Positions 1-11,250 of a stretch of 64,000 nt of DNA are shown piece by piece. The notes below the pieces were generated by a model. The model saw only the letters and a program-made list of their open reading frames with translations. It was not told the DNA's origin and made no database searches. The DNA is from Pseudomonas lini. Lineage in GTDB: Bacteria > Pseudomonadota > Gammaproteobacteria > Pseudomonadales > Pseudomonadaceae. The first letter of the stretch is position 1. The number at the start of each line of letters is the position of its first letter. Where the stretch lies: contig NZ_OZ061318.1 of NCBI RefSeq assembly GCF_964063345.1, forward strand, positions 1,922,001-1,986,000, written 5' to 3'. The translations under genes and the position numbers were made by a program.

Positions 1-35
1 CAGGTTGCAGCTCTACTAACAGGAGTTCCAATCCA

Positions 36-392
36 ATGTTCAAAATTACACCAAACCCACCGGAAACCGACGACGTTTCCCCGTACGAAACCCCAGGCTC
101 CAAAAAGCTCAACGAAGCCGCCGACCGCGCCCTCGATTACTACCTCAAACCGGTCATTCCCAAAGACACCCCACGCAAACCCAGCACCCTTTACTCCGTC
201 GCCCCCGACGCCGACAACGAAACCCTGCTGATCAACGCCTGCGAATCGCTGGCGGCGGCGAGCGTGATGTTGAGTGATTTCGCGGGGATGCTGAACGGCC
301 CGCAGCGCAACACCGTGCTCGGCATCCAGAACTCCGTCATGTTGGGTGAACTGGCGGTGAACCGGATGCTGGATAACTTCGTTCCAACGTAA
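36..392 (+). CDS. DUF6124-like small protein
   Basis: A 118-aa protein of unknown function, close to a small Pseudomonas family I recall as DUF6124 (label from memory). The N-terminus is a proline-rich NPPETDDVSPYE stretch followed by a conserved SKKLNEAADRALDYYL helix. The C-terminal half is helical (NACESLAAASVMLSDFAG, then GELAVNRMLDN). There is no signal peptide or membrane segment, so it is probably cytosolic. The ATG at 36 has a GGAG 11 bases upstream. A paralogue sits at 58734-59096 with the same helix blocks. The short start region, GGAGTTCC then ATGTTCAA, recurs almost unchanged just before the NEL toxin at 34661-34680. Function cannot be inferred. Confidence 0.8.
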   Translation: MFKITPNPPETDDVSPYETPGSKKLNEAADRALDYYLKPVIPKDTPRKPSTLYSVAPDADNETLLINACESLAAASVMLSDFAGMLNGPQRNTVLGIQNSVMLGELAVNRMLDNFVPT

Positions 393-420
393 AACAGCCT
401 CCCCTGTAATTGAGGCGCTT

Positions 421-559
421 TTGTGGCGAGGGGCTTGCTCCCGCTCGGCTGCGCAGCAGCAGTCGTAAACAGGTCAATGCGGATTACCTGAGACTCAGCA
501 GCCTGTGCAGGATTGGGACTGCTTCGCAGCCCAGCGGGAGCAAGCTCCCTCGCCACAAG
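421..559. repeat. REP/REPIN inverted pair, TGTGGCGAGG type
   Basis: Two REP units face each other. The left arm begins TTGTGGCGAGGGGCTTGCTC and the right arm is its complement, ending CTCCCTCGCCACAA. An inner CGGCTGCGCAGC / GCTTCGCAGCC pair extends the structure. It lies between the convergent DUF6124-like and hydrolase genes. The same family recurs at 10592, 28415, 30451, 31170 and 48682. Confidence 0.9.
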
Positions 560-588
560 AACCCGCCCCCACAGTTTGGATTTGGGTG

Positions 589-1623
589 TTACAAGAGATT
601 TGGGGCGGTCACTGGATCGATTTGTGCCCAGTGCGAGGTGTCTTCGCGGTGGGCCTGCAAATACGGCAACACCGCCGCCAACAACGGCGCCTTGAACGCC
701 TCTTGAAAACGATGCGCCAGCCCCGGGATCAGCTTCAACTGACTGCCGCGAATGTGCGCCGCCAAGTGCACGCCATGCATCACCGGCAGCAACGGATCGG
801 CAGTGCCGTGAACCACCAGCGTCGGCACCCGCAATTGATTAAGCAGCGCCACGCGGCTCCGTTCAGCCAGGATCGCCATGATCTGACGCTTCACGCCCTC
901 CGGGTTGAATGCCCGGTCATAGGATTGCGCCGCCTGCTGCAACAACGCCTGCCGGTCATCGCTCACCGCCGGGCTACCCAATGCCGCCAGCAAATCAGCC
1001 TGTTGCTCCAGCGCCACTTCGCGATTCGGCGCGCCGCGTCGCGCGAGTAACTGCACCAGCGCCGCACTCGGCGCCGGCAAACCTTCGGCACCCGAGCTGG
1101 TCATCAGCAACGTCAGGCTCTCGACCCGCTGCGGTGCCATGGCCGCCATATGCTGGGCGATCATCCCGCCCATGCTGGCGCCCAGCACGTGGAATTGCTC
1201 GACGTGCAAGGCATCCATCAGCCCAAAGGCATCGTCCGCCATGTCGGTCAGGGTGTACGGCGCCGATACCGGCAAACCGAGTTTGTAACGCAGCACTTCG
1301 AAGGTCAGGTTGGCGTCGACAGGCGTCTGCCGCCAAGTCGAGAGGCCCACATCGCGATTGTCATAGCGAATCACCCGAAAACCCTGCTGACACAACGCGA
1401 CCACCACCTCGTCCGGCCAGTGAATTAACTGCCCGCCCAGGCCCATCACCAGCAACAACGCCGGATCGGACGCACGGCCGATGCTCTGGTAGGCCAGGCT
1501 CACCTGATCCAGATCGACCCGTTCGGTCGGAACATTGACATCGCAACGAGACGCCGCAAGAGACGGGAAATTGAACAACACAGCGGCCAGAAAGACCGCT
1601 GTGGATAAAAATCGTGCACGCAT
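589..1623 (-). CDS. secreted alpha/beta hydrolase
   Basis: A 344-aa alpha/beta-fold hydrolase. The N-terminus ([20 protein letters not shown], then SLAAS) reads as a Sec signal peptide, so the enzyme is probably periplasmic or exported. The predicted triad is Ser150 in the nucleophile elbow GASMGG, Asp276 in HGTADPLLP and His304 in GLAHRF. A GLGG motif near residue 61 would supply the oxyanion hole. The start at 1623 was chosen because the signal peptide begins there; upstream in-frame ATGs only add an unrelated polar stretch. The family includes esterases, lipases and haloperoxidase-like hydrolases. The substrate cannot be told from sequence. Confidence 0.85.
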   Translation of the reverse strand: MRARFLSTAVFLAAVLFNFPSLAASRCDVNVPTERVDLDQVSLAYQSIGRASDPALLLVMGLGGQLIHWPDEVVVALCQQGFRVIRYDNRDVGLSTWRQTPVDANLTFEVLRYKLGLPVSAPYTLTDMADDAFGLMDALHVEQFHVLGASMGGMIAQHMAAMAPQRVESLTLLMTSSGAEGLPAPSAALVQLLARRGAPNREVALEQQADLLAALGSPAVSDDRQALLQQAAQSYDRAFNPEGVKRQIMAILAERSRVALLNQLRVPTLVVHGTADPLLPVMHGVHLAAHIRGSQLKLIPGLAHRFQEAFKAPLLAAVLPYLQAHREDTSHWAQIDPVTAPNLL

Positions 1624-1828
1624 GAAAAACACCGAAACGCAGAACTCCAGTAGAGCGCGAGTCTGATGAAGTTTGTTCAAGCGCGCTGCCACAGTTACGT
1701 GACAATTTCGTGAATGTCGCCCAATGGTCAATGCGATAACTATGTAGTGCCATGGACGGTGGCAGGTTCTTTTTAATGGTGCGCTTCAAGAGCGGATACG
1801 CCGCTCCCCTGCACAGAGCCACGTTGCC

Positions 1829-4800
1829 ATGAATGAAAGTGTGTTAAGCACCCTGCCCGTTTCCACTGCGCTCCTGAAAAACAACCCGGATGAAAGCCTG
1901 TTGTTGAGCGCATCAGCACGCTGGCGCGACAGCAGCCAGGGTTTGCAGGCATTGTTTGCCGCCGCCCCATTGAGAATTCACCGCCCTGAACCTTCGCTCA
2001 ACGAACGCTGGAACGCCTATTGGGACGCCCGGGCGCCCGGTACGCAAGTGTCGCGGCGCGAGCGGGCGGGTCAGTTGTACCGCAGTCATTTCGAGGCCTG
2101 CGCTCAGGTGGCATTCGCTCGCCGCACCCTGACGGCTGAACAGTTGCAGCCGCTGTTATTGATCCTGGCCCCTCCCGCCTCGGGCCTGCGCCTGAACGAT
2201 CAGCCCGTCCAGACCGAGCAGTTGACCCTGGTGTTGAGCGACAGCGGCACCCTGAAACTGCCCGCCGCCTGGGTCATCAGCGTGGGCGATCAGCCACCCA
2301 CCGCGCAGTGGCTGTACCTGCCTGGCCGGCCTGTTCCCATTCAGATCTTCAATCAACGCAGTGACATGGAAGACTGGTTGTCCCGACAATCCCTCGTCCC
2401 GCAGGGCCTGCCCGACGATGACTTACGCTTTGAATACACTGCGAAAGCTCAGCCGCTCACGGTCGGTCTCACAGAGCTGCTTTTACACCCGCAGTACGCG
2501 AACGCCGTCGTTTTTGCCTCGCCTCCAGACCTTGAAATCCCCCTGCCAGACCCTCTGCTTGAAGATGAACAACCGCTGTTCGACAGCCTGTTCGCCGACA
2601 TTCCCTGGCCCCAGCGTCAGGCCTCACTGAACCGGCAGCGCGATGCGCTCGAAGCGCTATTGGGCGATGAGCTCGACAGCGACCGTCAACAACCATTCAA
2701 GGATGCACTCAAGGCGCTGGAGACGGCTGAACAAGCCGCCGATACGGCCGCCTCCGCCCTGCTTTACAGGTCGCGCACCCTCGACTTTTCAACCATCAAC
2801 CGCGAATTCAGCGCGCTCTATCAGGCGCACAAGGATGGCCTGCTCGCCGAGGCCCAGCTTCAGTTGACGCTCAAACATCTGGACAGTGATGAGTTCAGCC
2901 TGCTCAAGGCTGTGCTGGATACACCGCTCGCGGCTGATCGCGATGCGGCCATCACCGCCGCCAGCCTGACGCTGTCGATGACTGAGCCCAACGGCGGCGT
3001 TACCAGCCAGGCGCTCAACGGTCCCTTCGTCATCACCCGAGATACGCCATCGCCGCACAGCCTTTTGCTGTACTGGCCAGGTTTAGGCGGCGGTTTGCAA
3101 CGGTTCGCCAACCGCACGGAACTGGAACAACAGCTGTTCAAGATCCAGGAGCAAGACCCGATTCTGGCCTTGGATCTGAACAAAATTGTCACCGACCCGC
3201 TGAGCTACAGCCTCGATAAACAGACCACCCACTTCGAAGAACAAGCAGCGCATCTACGCCAGGCGCCACAGAGTGCAGACGAACTGGAAAAGCTGCGCAA
3301 ACAAACGCTGGCGACCCTGCAAGTCCCGGTGCCAGCCGCCAGAAGCCTGGCCTTCTCACACCTGCTGGAACAAAGCCGTAGCGCGAAGCTCTTCTCCCTG
3401 TTGCCCAATTGGCTGGCCACCTTATCGGCGTCTGACCGTGCCGAGCTCAAGGGTTTGGTTGAGGCTTACCTCCTGGCCATGCACCGCAGCCATGCACAGC
3501 TGGCAATCGCCCTGCCACCGCGTGATGATTTCACCCGCCAGCATTTACAGGCCCGTCTGCGCAAAGACTTCTCGCTCAACGGGCATTTTGCCGTGCAGCT
3601 TGATCTACCCGATTCGGTGACGCTGCAAAAACAACTGTCCGATGGCGCCTCCCCGGGAACCCCGCAGAAACTCGTCGCAGTGCCCAGTACAAGCCGCAGC
3701 AAAATGTCACTCGAAACACTCGCCCAACTCAATATCGACAACACGCCCTCGATGCAGCTGGAACCCCTTTCTCTGCGACTGGGTTTTATGCGGCTTGAGG
3801 TCACGGCGGCGGATGAAACCGAACGACGGGCGTTGGCCAGTGGCATCACCCTGCCCTGGCTGCGCAAAGTGCTGCCTGAACTGGATCTGCCCCAAGCCTA
3901 CGAAAACCTGATTCGCGACGCCTTCATGGGCTCGGCCAGCGAGACCGCGTTCATCAAAGAACACCGGCGTGAATGCCTGATCGAGCCCTGGCGCCTGATG
4001 CTCCAGTTGCAGGGGACCTGTGCGCGCCTGCAAAAACAGATCAATCAAAACGAATGGCAGGTATTGAACCTCGCCATTACGGCCGATACCGCGCAAGCCT
4101 GGAACGTTGCGGGCAAGCGCATCGTGATCTTGCCGGCGTACTTGAGCGCCGGTGGCAAGGACACGCCAAACGAAGGGCCCACCACGTTGTCAGGGGTGAC
4201 CTTCATTGAAGAGCAAGTCAGCGGGATGACCCTGCTTTATTTGCCCGACAGCCCCGACGGTCAGTTCCTGCGCCGCTACGACAGTCTTGAGACGGCTCGC
4301 AGGGCCTTGTTCAATCTGTGCCTGCGCAGCGAGATGGTCAGCTACCTGGCAGGACGTGCCTTGCAAGGCAACGTGCGAGCCCATGCAAGTCGCATCAACC
4401 AGGCCGTGCTCAAGCATTTCGACGCGATGATCGGGGTCGGCTTGCCCTGGCCGAAAACAACATCGCTGTCGGCCCATCTGCTCGATGCGCACATGGGACG
4501 CCTGATCGAAGCGCATCGCGGCACCTCGCGTTCCAACGATGCCTTGTACCTGGAACGCTACGCGCTCAGCGGGCCGAGGGCGTTCAATTACATAAAAATG
4601 GCCTTGGGCATGGTGCCCTTTGTCGGCGCGGGCATCGCCCTCTACGATGCCTGGAACAGTGCCAACCATGCGGTCGCGGCCCTGTTGCGCGGTGACGTCG
4701 GCGATGGCCTGACGGAGATTGAATCAGTGCTGTTGTCACTGATCGATGCTGCCATGGACATTCTTCCGGGCGCTTCCGTCGGTGCCAGGACAGCGAAGGG

Positions 4801-7018
4801 CGCTCGCTCTCTGACGCGTATTCGTCAACTCAGCGCATTGGGTAAAAACGCCGGGACGTTGCACGCGCCGTCGAAACGCCGGGCCCGGCACGCTGTCCAG
4901 CGTTTCGCCGGGTACGAGTACGAAAAGCCGATCTCCCTGACCGGCCTGGAGCCGGCGACCTATGGGGTTTATCGCAATGTCTACCGGCATGCCGACGGTG
5001 ACTTTATCGTCCGCCAGGGCCGTATTTTCCAGATTGAAGGCAGCAGCGACTCACGCAACTGGCGTCTTTGCGGCACTTCACAAAAAACCTACAAGCAACC
5101 AGTCGGCCTCGATGAGGCCGGTAACTGGGATACTTGGTTCGGTGTCTATGGGGTGACGTTCGAGGGCGGAGGGCTGGGTGGCGGCGGCGTGCTCGGACAC
5201 TTGGCGGATGGCCTTGACCCGCTCTGGCCCGCCGTCATTCGCGAACGTCTACCGCGTTGGTGGACCGACCAGACCTTGCGCCGCCATCAAGCGCTGACCG
5301 AAGCCGCCGATGCCATGGCCCCGCTCATTGATGCCCAGATCACGCGCACCACCGCCCTGATGGAAACGTACAACACCAGCCCCGAACACCTTCGCCCGGC
5401 GCTGATCCAGGCACTTGAAGCAGCGTGCATCAAGGACATGGAACTGGGCATCAAGCATTACCAGACCCTGGCTGATCTGATTCCCATGACGCGCGGCAAC
5501 AAAATGCGCGTGCTCAAGGAAATACAAAGTAATGACGCCTTGTTACTGGCCGATCGGGCCAAACAACGGGTGGTCCTCGCCAGTCAACGGGCACTGTCCC
5601 TGACGGACAGGATCGACGATCTACTGGACCAACTGGACTTGCTGCCGGCCGAGGCACTGGGCGAGCGCTTGCGTATTCTGGAGGACGTCAGGAAGCTGCG
5701 CCTGGAGAATATGCTCGAGTTCGACGCGATCGATGCCCACATGCGCGACCTCAACCTGTGGTACCCGCGCATTACCGACAAACCGACCAAAACAGTCTTG
5801 AGCCGCGCCTTCGTGGACTTGAACGCGAAGCTCACTGAGGCCAATCAGCTGTACTTGAAAACGAGCCACTTGCTGGAAATCGTCAAACGCTACGACAGCG
5901 CCCGCGATGTTTCCTGGTTCTACCTGCAAGTACGGGCACAGACGTTGCGAACCAAAGTCGATCGCGCCCTGTTCACTCAACACAGCCTCCCGGAGGTGAG
6001 CGCCACCCGAGCCCAGCGCAATCGGATATTGCAGGAGTGCCTCGATCTTTACGGGGAGTTTCGCCGCAATATGAATGCCTGGACCGCCAGCTATCCACAG
6101 CACTTCCATCTGGAGGCTGTGGGGCCGCTGCTGGAGGGTATCGAGAAAATGGCCGAACGGGCACGCAAGGCCATCGATCAGCCCGCGCCCGCGTCCCCTG
6201 CCGGGCAACACCGTAAAAAAGTGTTCACCACCGAAGATGATCAATTGCTGATCGGCGAGGAGCGCTGGGAACCGACGACGCAAAAGCGCCAATACACCCT
6301 GACAGGACAGCGCGGTTTCGAGGAGGTTTGGGAGCAAGGAACAAACGGCAAGTTTCGCCTGCTCAATCCTCAGGAACAGGCTGCTCACCCTGCACACCGG
6401 GACCTTGGAGCGTTAACAGCCGATGCCCGCAGCCGACTCGCGGCTCAAGCGGCATACAAGACCCGCGTCGAGGCCTACGCCCGGCAGGACATGCTGCCCG
6501 TTGATCTGGAACACATGATGCTCAGCGAGGCCGCCGAACTCGGCCGGCGTGCCCTGACGATCGAAGAGCTTCAACCCGGTCACGCGCTCGTCCAGCAACT
6601 GCGTGACAAGGCCACGGAACTGAGCACTACTGCACAGGTGCTGCGTATCGAGTACTCGATGAACAGTCGAAACCCGACCGATGGCATGCTGGATTACCTC
6701 ATGAAGCAAAATTCAGCACAGAAGAAAATCGTCGATATCCATAAGCGCAAACCAATGGAAATGTTGGGTAAACGTGCAGACGGACGCACTGACTACCTGC
6801 AGGAGTACGAGGTAAGAGACTTGACGCAAACACCACCCAAGGTGATGTGGTATGCCCATTTTCACTACAGCAAGGCTGCACCTGCATTCGGTGAATTCGA
6901 AAAGGCTCATCTGAAACTGCCGGAGTACCGGTTTCTGACCCACGCAAATAACGCCAACCTGCCTTACGCCGACATCGGCAAGAAATCAGCAGCACTCGAA
7001 CATTTCGACCAGGCTTAG
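1829..7018 (+). CDS. giant dermonecrotic-toxin-like protein (DUF6543 type)
   Basis: A 1729-aa protein without a signal peptide. It resembles the large Pseudomonas proteins labelled dermonecrotic toxin / DUF6543. The first ~900 residues are the mixed alpha/beta region typical of the family, including [18 protein letters not shown] near 805-825. Residues ~915-995 hold two hydrophobic stretches around [19 protein letters not shown] and a Gly/Ala-rich segment, which could insert in a membrane. Residues ~1150-1450 are long charged helices with coiled-coil character. I recognise no catalytic motif in the last 250 residues. Unlike the second toxin at 34697 it has no leucine-rich repeats or NEL domain. 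The ATG has only a poor ribosome site and follows a small hairpin (1790-1806). Export route and target are unknown. Confidence 0.75.
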   Translation: MNESVLSTLPVSTALLKNNPDESLLLSASARWRDSSQGLQALFAAAPLRIHRPEPSLNERWNAYWDARAPGTQVSRRERAGQLYRSHFEACAQVAFARRTLTAEQLQPLLLILAPPASGLRLNDQPVQTEQLTLVLSDSGTLKLPAAWVISVGDQPPTAQWLYLPGRPVPIQIFNQRSDMEDWLSRQSLVPQGLPDDDLRFEYTAKAQPLTVGLTELLLHPQYANAVVFASPPDLEIPLPDPLLEDEQPLFDSLFADIPWPQRQASLNRQRDALEALLGDELDSDRQQPFKDALKALETAEQAADTAASALLYRSRTLDFSTINREFSALYQAHKDGLLAEAQLQLTLKHLDSDEFSLLKAVLDTPLAADRDAAITAASLTLSMTEPNGGVTSQALNGPFVITRDTPSPHSLLLYWPGLGGGLQRFANRTELEQQLFKIQEQDPILALDLNKIVTDPLSYSLDKQTTHFEEQAAHLRQAPQSADELEKLRKQTLATLQVPVPAARSLAFSHLLEQSRSAKLFSLLPNWLATLSASDRAELKGLVEAYLLAMHRSHAQLAIALPPRDDFTRQHLQARLRKDFSLNGHFAVQLDLPDSVTLQKQLSDGASPGTPQKLVAVPSTSRSKMSLETLAQLNIDNTPSMQLEPLSLRLGFMRLEVTAADETERRALASGITLPWLRKVLPELDLPQAYENLIRDAFMGSASETAFIKEHRRECLIEPWRLMLQLQGTCARLQKQINQNEWQVLNLAITADTAQAWNVAGKRIVILPAYLSAGGKDTPNEGPTTLSGVTFIEEQVSGMTLLYLPDSPDGQFLRRYDSLETARRALFNLCLRSEMVSYLAGRALQGNVRAHASRINQAVLKHFDAMIGVGLPWPKTTSLSAHLLDAHMGRLIEAHRGTSRSNDALYLERYALSGPRAFNYIKMALGMVPFVGAGIALYDAWNSANHAVAALLRGDVGDGLTEIESVLLSLIDAAMDILPGASVGARTAKGARSLTRIRQLSALGKNAGTLHAPSKRRARHAVQRFAGYEYEKPISLTGLEPATYGVYRNVYRHADGDFIVRQGRIFQIEGSSDSRNWRLCGTSQKTYKQPVGLDEAGNWDTWFGVYGVTFEGGGLGGGGVLGHLADGLDPLWPAVIRERLPRWWTDQTLRRHQALTEAADAMAPLIDAQITRTTALMETYNTSPEHLRPALIQALEAACIKDMELGIKHYQTLADLIPMTRGNKMRVLKEIQSNDALLLADRAKQRVVLASQRALSLTDRIDDLLDQLDLLPAEALGERLRILEDVRKLRLENMLEFDAIDAHMRDLNLWYPRITDKPTKTVLSRAFVDLNAKLTEANQLYLKTSHLLEIVKRYDSARDVSWFYLQVRAQTLRTKVDRALFTQHSLPEVSATRAQRNRILQECLDLYGEFRRNMNAWTASYPQHFHLEAVGPLLEGIEKMAERARKAIDQPAPASPAGQHRKKVFTTEDDQLLIGEERWEPTTQKRQYTLTGQRGFEEVWEQGTNGKFRLLNPQEQAAHPAHRDLGALTADARSRLAAQAAYKTRVEAYARQDMLPVDLEHMMLSEAAELGRRALTIEELQPGHALVQQLRDKATELSTTAQVLRIEYSMNSRNPTDGMLDYLMKQNSAQKKIVDIHKRKPMEMLGKRADGRTDYLQEYEVRDLTQTPPKVMWYAHFHYSKAAPAFGEFEKAHLKLPEYRFLTHANNANLPYADIGKKSAALEHFDQA

Positions 7019-7025
7019 AACGCAA

Positions 7026-7052
7026 ATCGGGAGCGGTTTTTCCGCTCCCGAT
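7026..7052. terminator. bidirectional hairpin between toxin and metE
   Basis: A perfect 11-bp stem, ATCGGGAGCGG / CCGCTCCCGAT, closes a five-T loop between two convergent stops. It lacks a long U-tract, so it is a likely shared transcription end rather than a textbook terminator. Confidence 0.65.
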
Positions 7053-7060
7053 TCAGGCAC

Positions 7061-9373
7061 CTATGCCAACTCACTCCGCAGCTGCCGAGCCGCCGCCACC
7101 ATGTTGACCAACGCCGCCTCAGTCTCCGGCCAGGCGCGAGTCTTCAACCCGCAATCGGGATTGATCCACAACCGCTCGGCCGGAATCCGCTTCACCGCTT
7201 TGCTCATCAACTTCACCATCTCGGCCGTGTCCGGCACCCGCGGTGAGTGGATGTCATAAACGCCCGGCCCGATATCGTTCGGGTAGTCAAACGCTTCGAA
7301 GGCTTCCAGCAGTTCCATGTCCGAACGCGAGGTTTCGATGGTGATCACGTCGGCGTCCATAGCGGCGATGGACTGGATCACGTCGTTGAATTCGCTGTAG
7401 CACATATGGGTGTGGATCTGGGTTTCGTCACGCACGCCCGATGCACTCAAGCGGAAGGCTTGCACCGCCCAATCGAGGTATTCCTGCCATTGCGCCCGGC
7501 GTAGCGGCAGCCCTTCGCGGAAGGCGGCTTCGTCGATCTGGACGATTTTGATGCCGGCGTTTTCCAGATCCACCACTTCATCGCGCAAGGCCAGGGCCAG
7601 TTGCTGCGCCTGAATTTTGCGCGAGACGTCCTCGCGCGGGAACGACCACATCAGCATGGTCACGGGACCGGTGAGCATGCCTTTCATAACCTTGTCGGTC
7701 AGGCTCTGAGCATAGGTGATCCACTCGACCGTCATCGGTTTCGGACGGCTCAGGTCGCCATAAATGATCGCCGGTTTGACGCAGCGCGAACCGTAACTCT
7801 GGACCCAGCCGAACCGGGTGAACAAGTAGCCGTCCAGTTGCTCGGCGAAGTACTCGACCATGTCGTTGCGTTCGGCTTCACCGTGCACCAATACATCCAG
7901 GCCCAGGCGTTCCTGGATTTGCACGGCGTGGCGGATTTCGCTGTGCATGGCATCGGTGTAATCGTTGGCCGACAGCTTGCCTTGCTTGAAGGCCTGGCGC
8001 GCCAGACGGATTGCTCCGGTCTGCGGGAACGAGCCGATGGTAGTGGTCGGGAACGCCGGCAGTTTCAGCCGGGCCTGTTGTTGTTCGATGCGTTTGGCAA
8101 ACGGCGAATGACGCTGACTGTCTTTAGCACTGATCGCTTCTATCCGCGCTTGCACCTCGGCTTTGTGGATACGCGGCGATTGGGCACGACCGGCCTGAAT
8201 CGCACGGCTTTCAGCCAGTGCGGTTTGCACCTTGGGCGATTGCGGATCGTTCAGCGCATCACGCAGCACGGCGATTTCACCACACTTCTGCACGGCGAAC
8301 GCCAGCCAGCTTTTCAGTTCCGGGTCGAGTTTGTCTTCACGGTCCAGGTCCACCGGGCTGTGCAGCAGCGAGCAAGAGCTGCTGACCCACAAGTTATCGC
8401 CAAAACGCTCCTGGGCCGGCTGCAGTTGCGCGAGCGCTTGCTCCAGTTCGCAGCGCCAGACATTGCGGCCGTTAACCAGGCCCACCGAAAGAATCTTGTA
8501 GGTCGGCAGACGATCCAAGATCTGGCCAAGCTGATCCGGTGCGCGCACCGCGTCAATGTGCAAGCCTTGCACCGGCAGGCCGACCGCCAGGCCGAGGTTG
8601 TCTTCCAGGCCACTGAAGTAAGTCGCCACGAGTTTTTTCAGCGGCGAATATTGAAGGATGTGATAGGCGCGTTCGAATGCGTTTTTCCAGGCCTGCGGCA
8701 GGTCGAGGGTGAGGATCGGTTCGTCGATCTGCACCCACTCCACGCCTTGGGCCGCGAGGCGACCAAGGATTTCGCCGTAGATCGGCAGCAGGCGCTCCAG
8801 CAGGTCGAGTTTATCGAAGCCATCCCCCTTCGCCTTGCCCAGCCACAGGTAAGTCAGCGGGCCGATGATCACCGGTTTGACGTTGTGGCCCAAAGCCTTG
8901 GCTTCTTCGACTTCATCGAACAGCTGTTCCCAGCTCAGTTTGAACTGTTGATCAGCGCTGAATTCCGGGACCAGGTAGTGGTAGTTGGTGTCGAACCACT
9001 TGGTCAGCTCCTGAGCGTATTGCGCTTTGGTGTGTTCACCGCCGCAGCAGGTTGCGGTAGCACCACGAGCCATGGCGAACAGGGTGTCGAGTGTCGGCAG
9101 GCCACGGGAATCCTTGGCACTGTCGAAACGCTCGGGGATGACACCGAAGGTCAGGGAGTGAGTCAGTACCTGGTCGTACCAGGCGAAGTCGCCCACCGGC
9201 AGCAGGTCGATGCCTGCATCTTTCTGCAGTTGCCAATGGGTGGCGCGCAATTGGCGGCCGACGCTTTTCAATGCGTCCTGATCGAGGTCGCCCTTCCAGT
9301 AGGATTCGAGGGCTTTTTTCAGTTCGCGGTCTGCGCCAATGCGCGGAAAACCAAGCGTGTGGGCCAAGGCCAT
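7061..9373 (-). CDS. metE: cobalamin-independent methionine synthase MetE
   Basis: 5-Methyltetrahydropteroyltriglutamate-homocysteine S-methyltransferase, the last step of methionine synthesis without B12, cytosolic. The 770-aa length matches the family. The N-terminal barrel begins [17 protein letters not shown]. The C-terminal barrel carries the zinc ligands His656 and Cys658 (HTHMC) and Cys741 (NPDCGLKTR). The ATG at 9373 is preceded by GGGAGGAA at good spacing; the longer in-frame start at 9457 would overlap the metR control region and is rejected. It is divergent from metR, the usual arrangement for activation by MetR with homocysteine as co-effector. Confidence 0.98.
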   Translation of the reverse strand: MALAHTLGFPRIGADRELKKALESYWKGDLDQDALKSVGRQLRATHWQLQKDAGIDLLPVGDFAWYDQVLTHSLTFGVIPERFDSAKDSRGLPTLDTLFAMARGATATCCGGEHTKAQYAQELTKWFDTNYHYLVPEFSADQQFKLSWEQLFDEVEEAKALGHNVKPVIIGPLTYLWLGKAKGDGFDKLDLLERLLPIYGEILGRLAAQGVEWVQIDEPILTLDLPQAWKNAFERAYHILQYSPLKKLVATYFSGLEDNLGLAVGLPVQGLHIDAVRAPDQLGQILDRLPTYKILSVGLVNGRNVWRCELEQALAQLQPAQERFGDNLWVSSSCSLLHSPVDLDREDKLDPELKSWLAFAVQKCGEIAVLRDALNDPQSPKVQTALAESRAIQAGRAQSPRIHKAEVQARIEAISAKDSQRHSPFAKRIEQQQARLKLPAFPTTTIGSFPQTGAIRLARQAFKQGKLSANDYTDAMHSEIRHAVQIQERLGLDVLVHGEAERNDMVEYFAEQLDGYLFTRFGWVQSYGSRCVKPAIIYGDLSRPKPMTVEWITYAQSLTDKVMKGMLTGPVTMLMWSFPREDVSRKIQAQQLALALRDEVVDLENAGIKIVQIDEAAFREGLPLRRAQWQEYLDWAVQAFRLSASGVRDETQIHTHMCYSEFNDVIQSIAAMDADVITIETSRSDMELLEAFEAFDYPNDIGPGVYDIHSPRVPDTAEMVKLMSKAVKRIPAERLWINPDCGLKTRAWPETEAALVNMVAAARQLRSELA

Positions 9374-9481
9374 GGTGAGATTCCTCCCTGATAAGATGGT
9401 GCTATTGTCGACAGCCCACCCAACATGAGACAAACTCAACTTTTTCGTGTTGATCACAAGTTTTCCTCATGGAGCCCCCCG
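9374..9481. promoter_or_regulatory. metE-metR divergent control region
   Basis: This 108-bp region carries the regulatory sites of both genes. The best dyad is TGAGACAAACTCA at 9426-9438 (TGAG-N5-CTCA), close to the TGAA-N5-TTCA form known for MetR. A second partial dyad centred on TGATCA lies at 9451-9456. Assignment to MetR is inferred from context. Confidence 0.55.
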
Positions 9482-10399
9482 GTGCTTGAAATCCGTCACC
9501 TGAAAACCCTGCACGCCTTGCGCGAAGCCGACAGCCTGGTGGATGCGGCCGACCGCTTGCACCTGACCCAGTCGGCGCTGTCCCACCAGTTCAAGGAGCT
9601 GGAAGAGCGCATGGGCATGCCGCTGTTCGTGCGCAAGACCAAACCGGTGCGCTTCACCAGTGCCGGCTTGCGCCTGCTGCAACTGGCCGACGCCACCCTG
9701 CCATTGCTGCGCGGCGCCGAGCGTGACATTGCGCGGTTGGCCGGCGGCACTGCGGGGCGGTTGCACATGGCGATCGAATGCCACAGTTGCTTTCAGTGGC
9801 TGATGCCGACCATCGACCAGTTCCGCGATGCCTGGCCGGAAGTCGAGCTGGACCTGGCCTCGGGGTTCTCCTTCGCCCCGCTGCCCGCGCTGGCCCGAGG
9901 CGACCTGGACCTGGTGGTGACTTCCGACCCGCTGGAACTGGTAGGGATCACTTACGTGCCGTTGTTCACCTACGAAGCCATGCTTGCCGTGGCTAACCAG
10001 CACCGTTTGGCGAGCAAGCCGTACATCGTGCCCGAAGACTTGCTCACGGAAACCTTGATCACCTACCCGGTGGAGCGCGATCGGCTGGACATCTTCACCC
10101 GTTTCCTGGAACCGGCCGACATCGAACCGGCGCAGGTGCGCACGTCGGAACTGACGGTGATGATGATGCAACTGGTGGCCAGCGGCCGCGGCGTGTGCGG
10201 CATGCCCCATTGGGCGCTGCATGAATACAGTTCACGGGGTTATGTGAAGGCCAAGCGACTGGGGGAAAAAGGCTTGTTCGCAACGCTCTACGCCGGGATT
10301 CGCGCCGACATGCTGGATGCGCCGTACATGCGCGACTTCTTGCTGACGGCCAAGGACACGTCGTTTTCGACGCTGGATGGGGTTAGTGCCGTCCGATAG
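9482..10399 (+). CDS. metR: LysR-type methionine regulator MetR
   Basis: A 305-aa LysR-family transcription factor. The N-terminal winged helix-turn-helix reads HLKTLHALREADSLVDAADR, then LHLTQSALSHQFKELEERMG. The C-terminal effector domain begins near residue 90 (GRLHMAIECHSCFQWLMPT), where homocysteine is bound in the family. I place the start at the GTG at 9482: GGAG lies 7 bases upstream and the resulting length matches MetR, whereas the ATG at 9425 adds 19 residues and no clear ribosome site. Placement head-to-head with metE supports the assignment strongly. Confidence 0.93.
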   Translation: MLEIRHLKTLHALREADSLVDAADRLHLTQSALSHQFKELEERMGMPLFVRKTKPVRFTSAGLRLLQLADATLPLLRGAERDIARLAGGTAGRLHMAIECHSCFQWLMPTIDQFRDAWPEVELDLASGFSFAPLPALARGDLDLVVTSDPLELVGITYVPLFTYEAMLAVANQHRLASKPYIVPEDLLTETLITYPVERDRLDIFTRFLEPADIEPAQVRTSELTVMMMQLVASGRGVCGMPHWALHEYSSRGYVKAKRLGEKGLFATLYAGIRADMLDAPYMRDFLLTAKDTSFSTLDGVSAVR

Positions 10400-10411
10400 A
10401 GCGACCATCTC

Positions 10412-10508
10412 CTGTAGGAGCGAGGCTTGCCCGCGAAAGCGGTGTGTCATCAGCCGACATCAATGCTCGATTTGAAACCGCCTTCGCGGGCAAGCCTCGC
10501 TCCTACAA
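10412..10508. repeat. REP/REPIN inverted pair, TGTAGGAGCGAGG type
   Basis: The arms CTGTAGGAGCGAGGCTTGCC and the reverse-complement GGCAAGCCTCGCTCCTACA face each other around a ~45-base spacer. This is a different sequence class from the TGTGGCGAGG REPs. It sits in the 333-base gap after metR, which holds no gene. Confidence 0.88.
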
Positions 10509-10591
10509 GGGATCGGGGTGGTTCAGCCCTCACGCCACATATGGTGTGGGAACGAGCAGCGACAGGTCTTGGTGTTCAGTAGTACTCGAAA

Positions 10592-10726
10592 TTGTGGCGA
10601 GGGAGCTTGCTCCCGTTCGGCTGCGAAGCAGTCGTAAAACCGGTGTATGCAGAGTGTCTGAAAACATGCGATTGCAGGTTTTGGGGCCGCTTCGCAGCCC
10701 AGCGGGAGCAAGCTCCCTCGCCACAA
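10592..10726. repeat. REP/REPIN inverted pair, TGTGGCGAGG type
   Basis: Facing arms TTGTGGCGAGGGAGCTTGCT and AGCAAGCTCCCTCGCCACAA, with the inner CGGCTGCGAAGC / GCTTCGCAGCC pair. It ends 7 bases before the stop of the acetyltransferase gene. It is flanked by a 16-base direct repeat, CTCACGCCACATATGG, at 10529-10544 and 10757-10772; the second copy lies inside the acetyltransferase coding end. Confidence 0.88.
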
Positions 10727-10732
10727 CAGCTC

Positions 10733-11248
10733 TTATGCCAAAGGCTCAGGGGTGAGCTCACGCCACATATGGATCTTGTCGAAGTAGTCTTCGCCGACCC
10801 GCACCGCCAACGGTTCCAGGCCGAACTGCACAAAGCCGCAACGCTGATACAGCTTGAATGCAGCTTCATTGCCGGCGGTGACGGTCAACTGGATCAGCCG
10901 CAGCCCCTGATGGGTCTGCGCTTCAGCCAACGCGGCCTGAACCAGTTGATAGCCGAGCCCGCGCTGGCGAACCGCCCCTGAAACGTACATGCCAAACAAC
11001 GTCACCTTGTGCCGGGCCTTTTCCCGAGGTTCGAACGCCAGGCCGACGATGCCCGCCAACTTGCCCTCCTCGAACGCCCCAAGTACCCGGTCCAGCTTGC
11101 TGGTCAGGCGCGATTCCCACCAACTCAGCGGCATCACCGCGCGCTCGCGCACGCTGGAGGTGAACGCCTGAGGATGCAAGTCATAGGCCTCAAGCATCAA
11201 CGCCCGGTAATCCAGGGCATGGCTGGCATCAAGCCGTTGAATCCACAT
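10733..11248 (-). CDS. GNAT-family N-acetyltransferase
   Basis: A 171-aa single-domain GNAT protein. The acetyl-CoA motif A is clear: the beta strand KVTLFGMYVS, then the loop VRQRGLGYQLVQAAL (R/Q-x-x-G-x-G/A type). Motif B follows (GNEAAFKLYQRCGF). It would acetylate a small molecule or protein amine in the cytosol; the acceptor is unknown. It starts 2 bases after the stop of the LysE-type gene, so it is probably the last gene of a NUDIX-LysE-GNAT transcription unit. Confidence 0.85.
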   Translation of the reverse strand: MWIQRLDASHALDYRALMLEAYDLHPQAFTSSVRERAVMPLSWWESRLTSKLDRVLGAFEEGKLAGIVGLAFEPREKARHKVTLFGMYVSGAVRQRGLGYQLVQAALAEAQTHQGLRLIQLTVTAGNEAAFKLYQRCGFVQFGLEPLAVRVGEDYFDKIHMWRELTPEPLA

Positions 11249-11250
11249 CT

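Noticed and set aside
7601..9391. A 596-codon open frame opposite metE
   Set aside because: Same antisense artefact; metE has every family residue and a strong ribosome site.
10523..10869. Short frames reading [12 protein letters not shown] or [11 protein letters not shown] in several places
   Set aside because: They are translations of the TGTGGCGAGG REP arms, found at each REP copy in several frames, not proteins.
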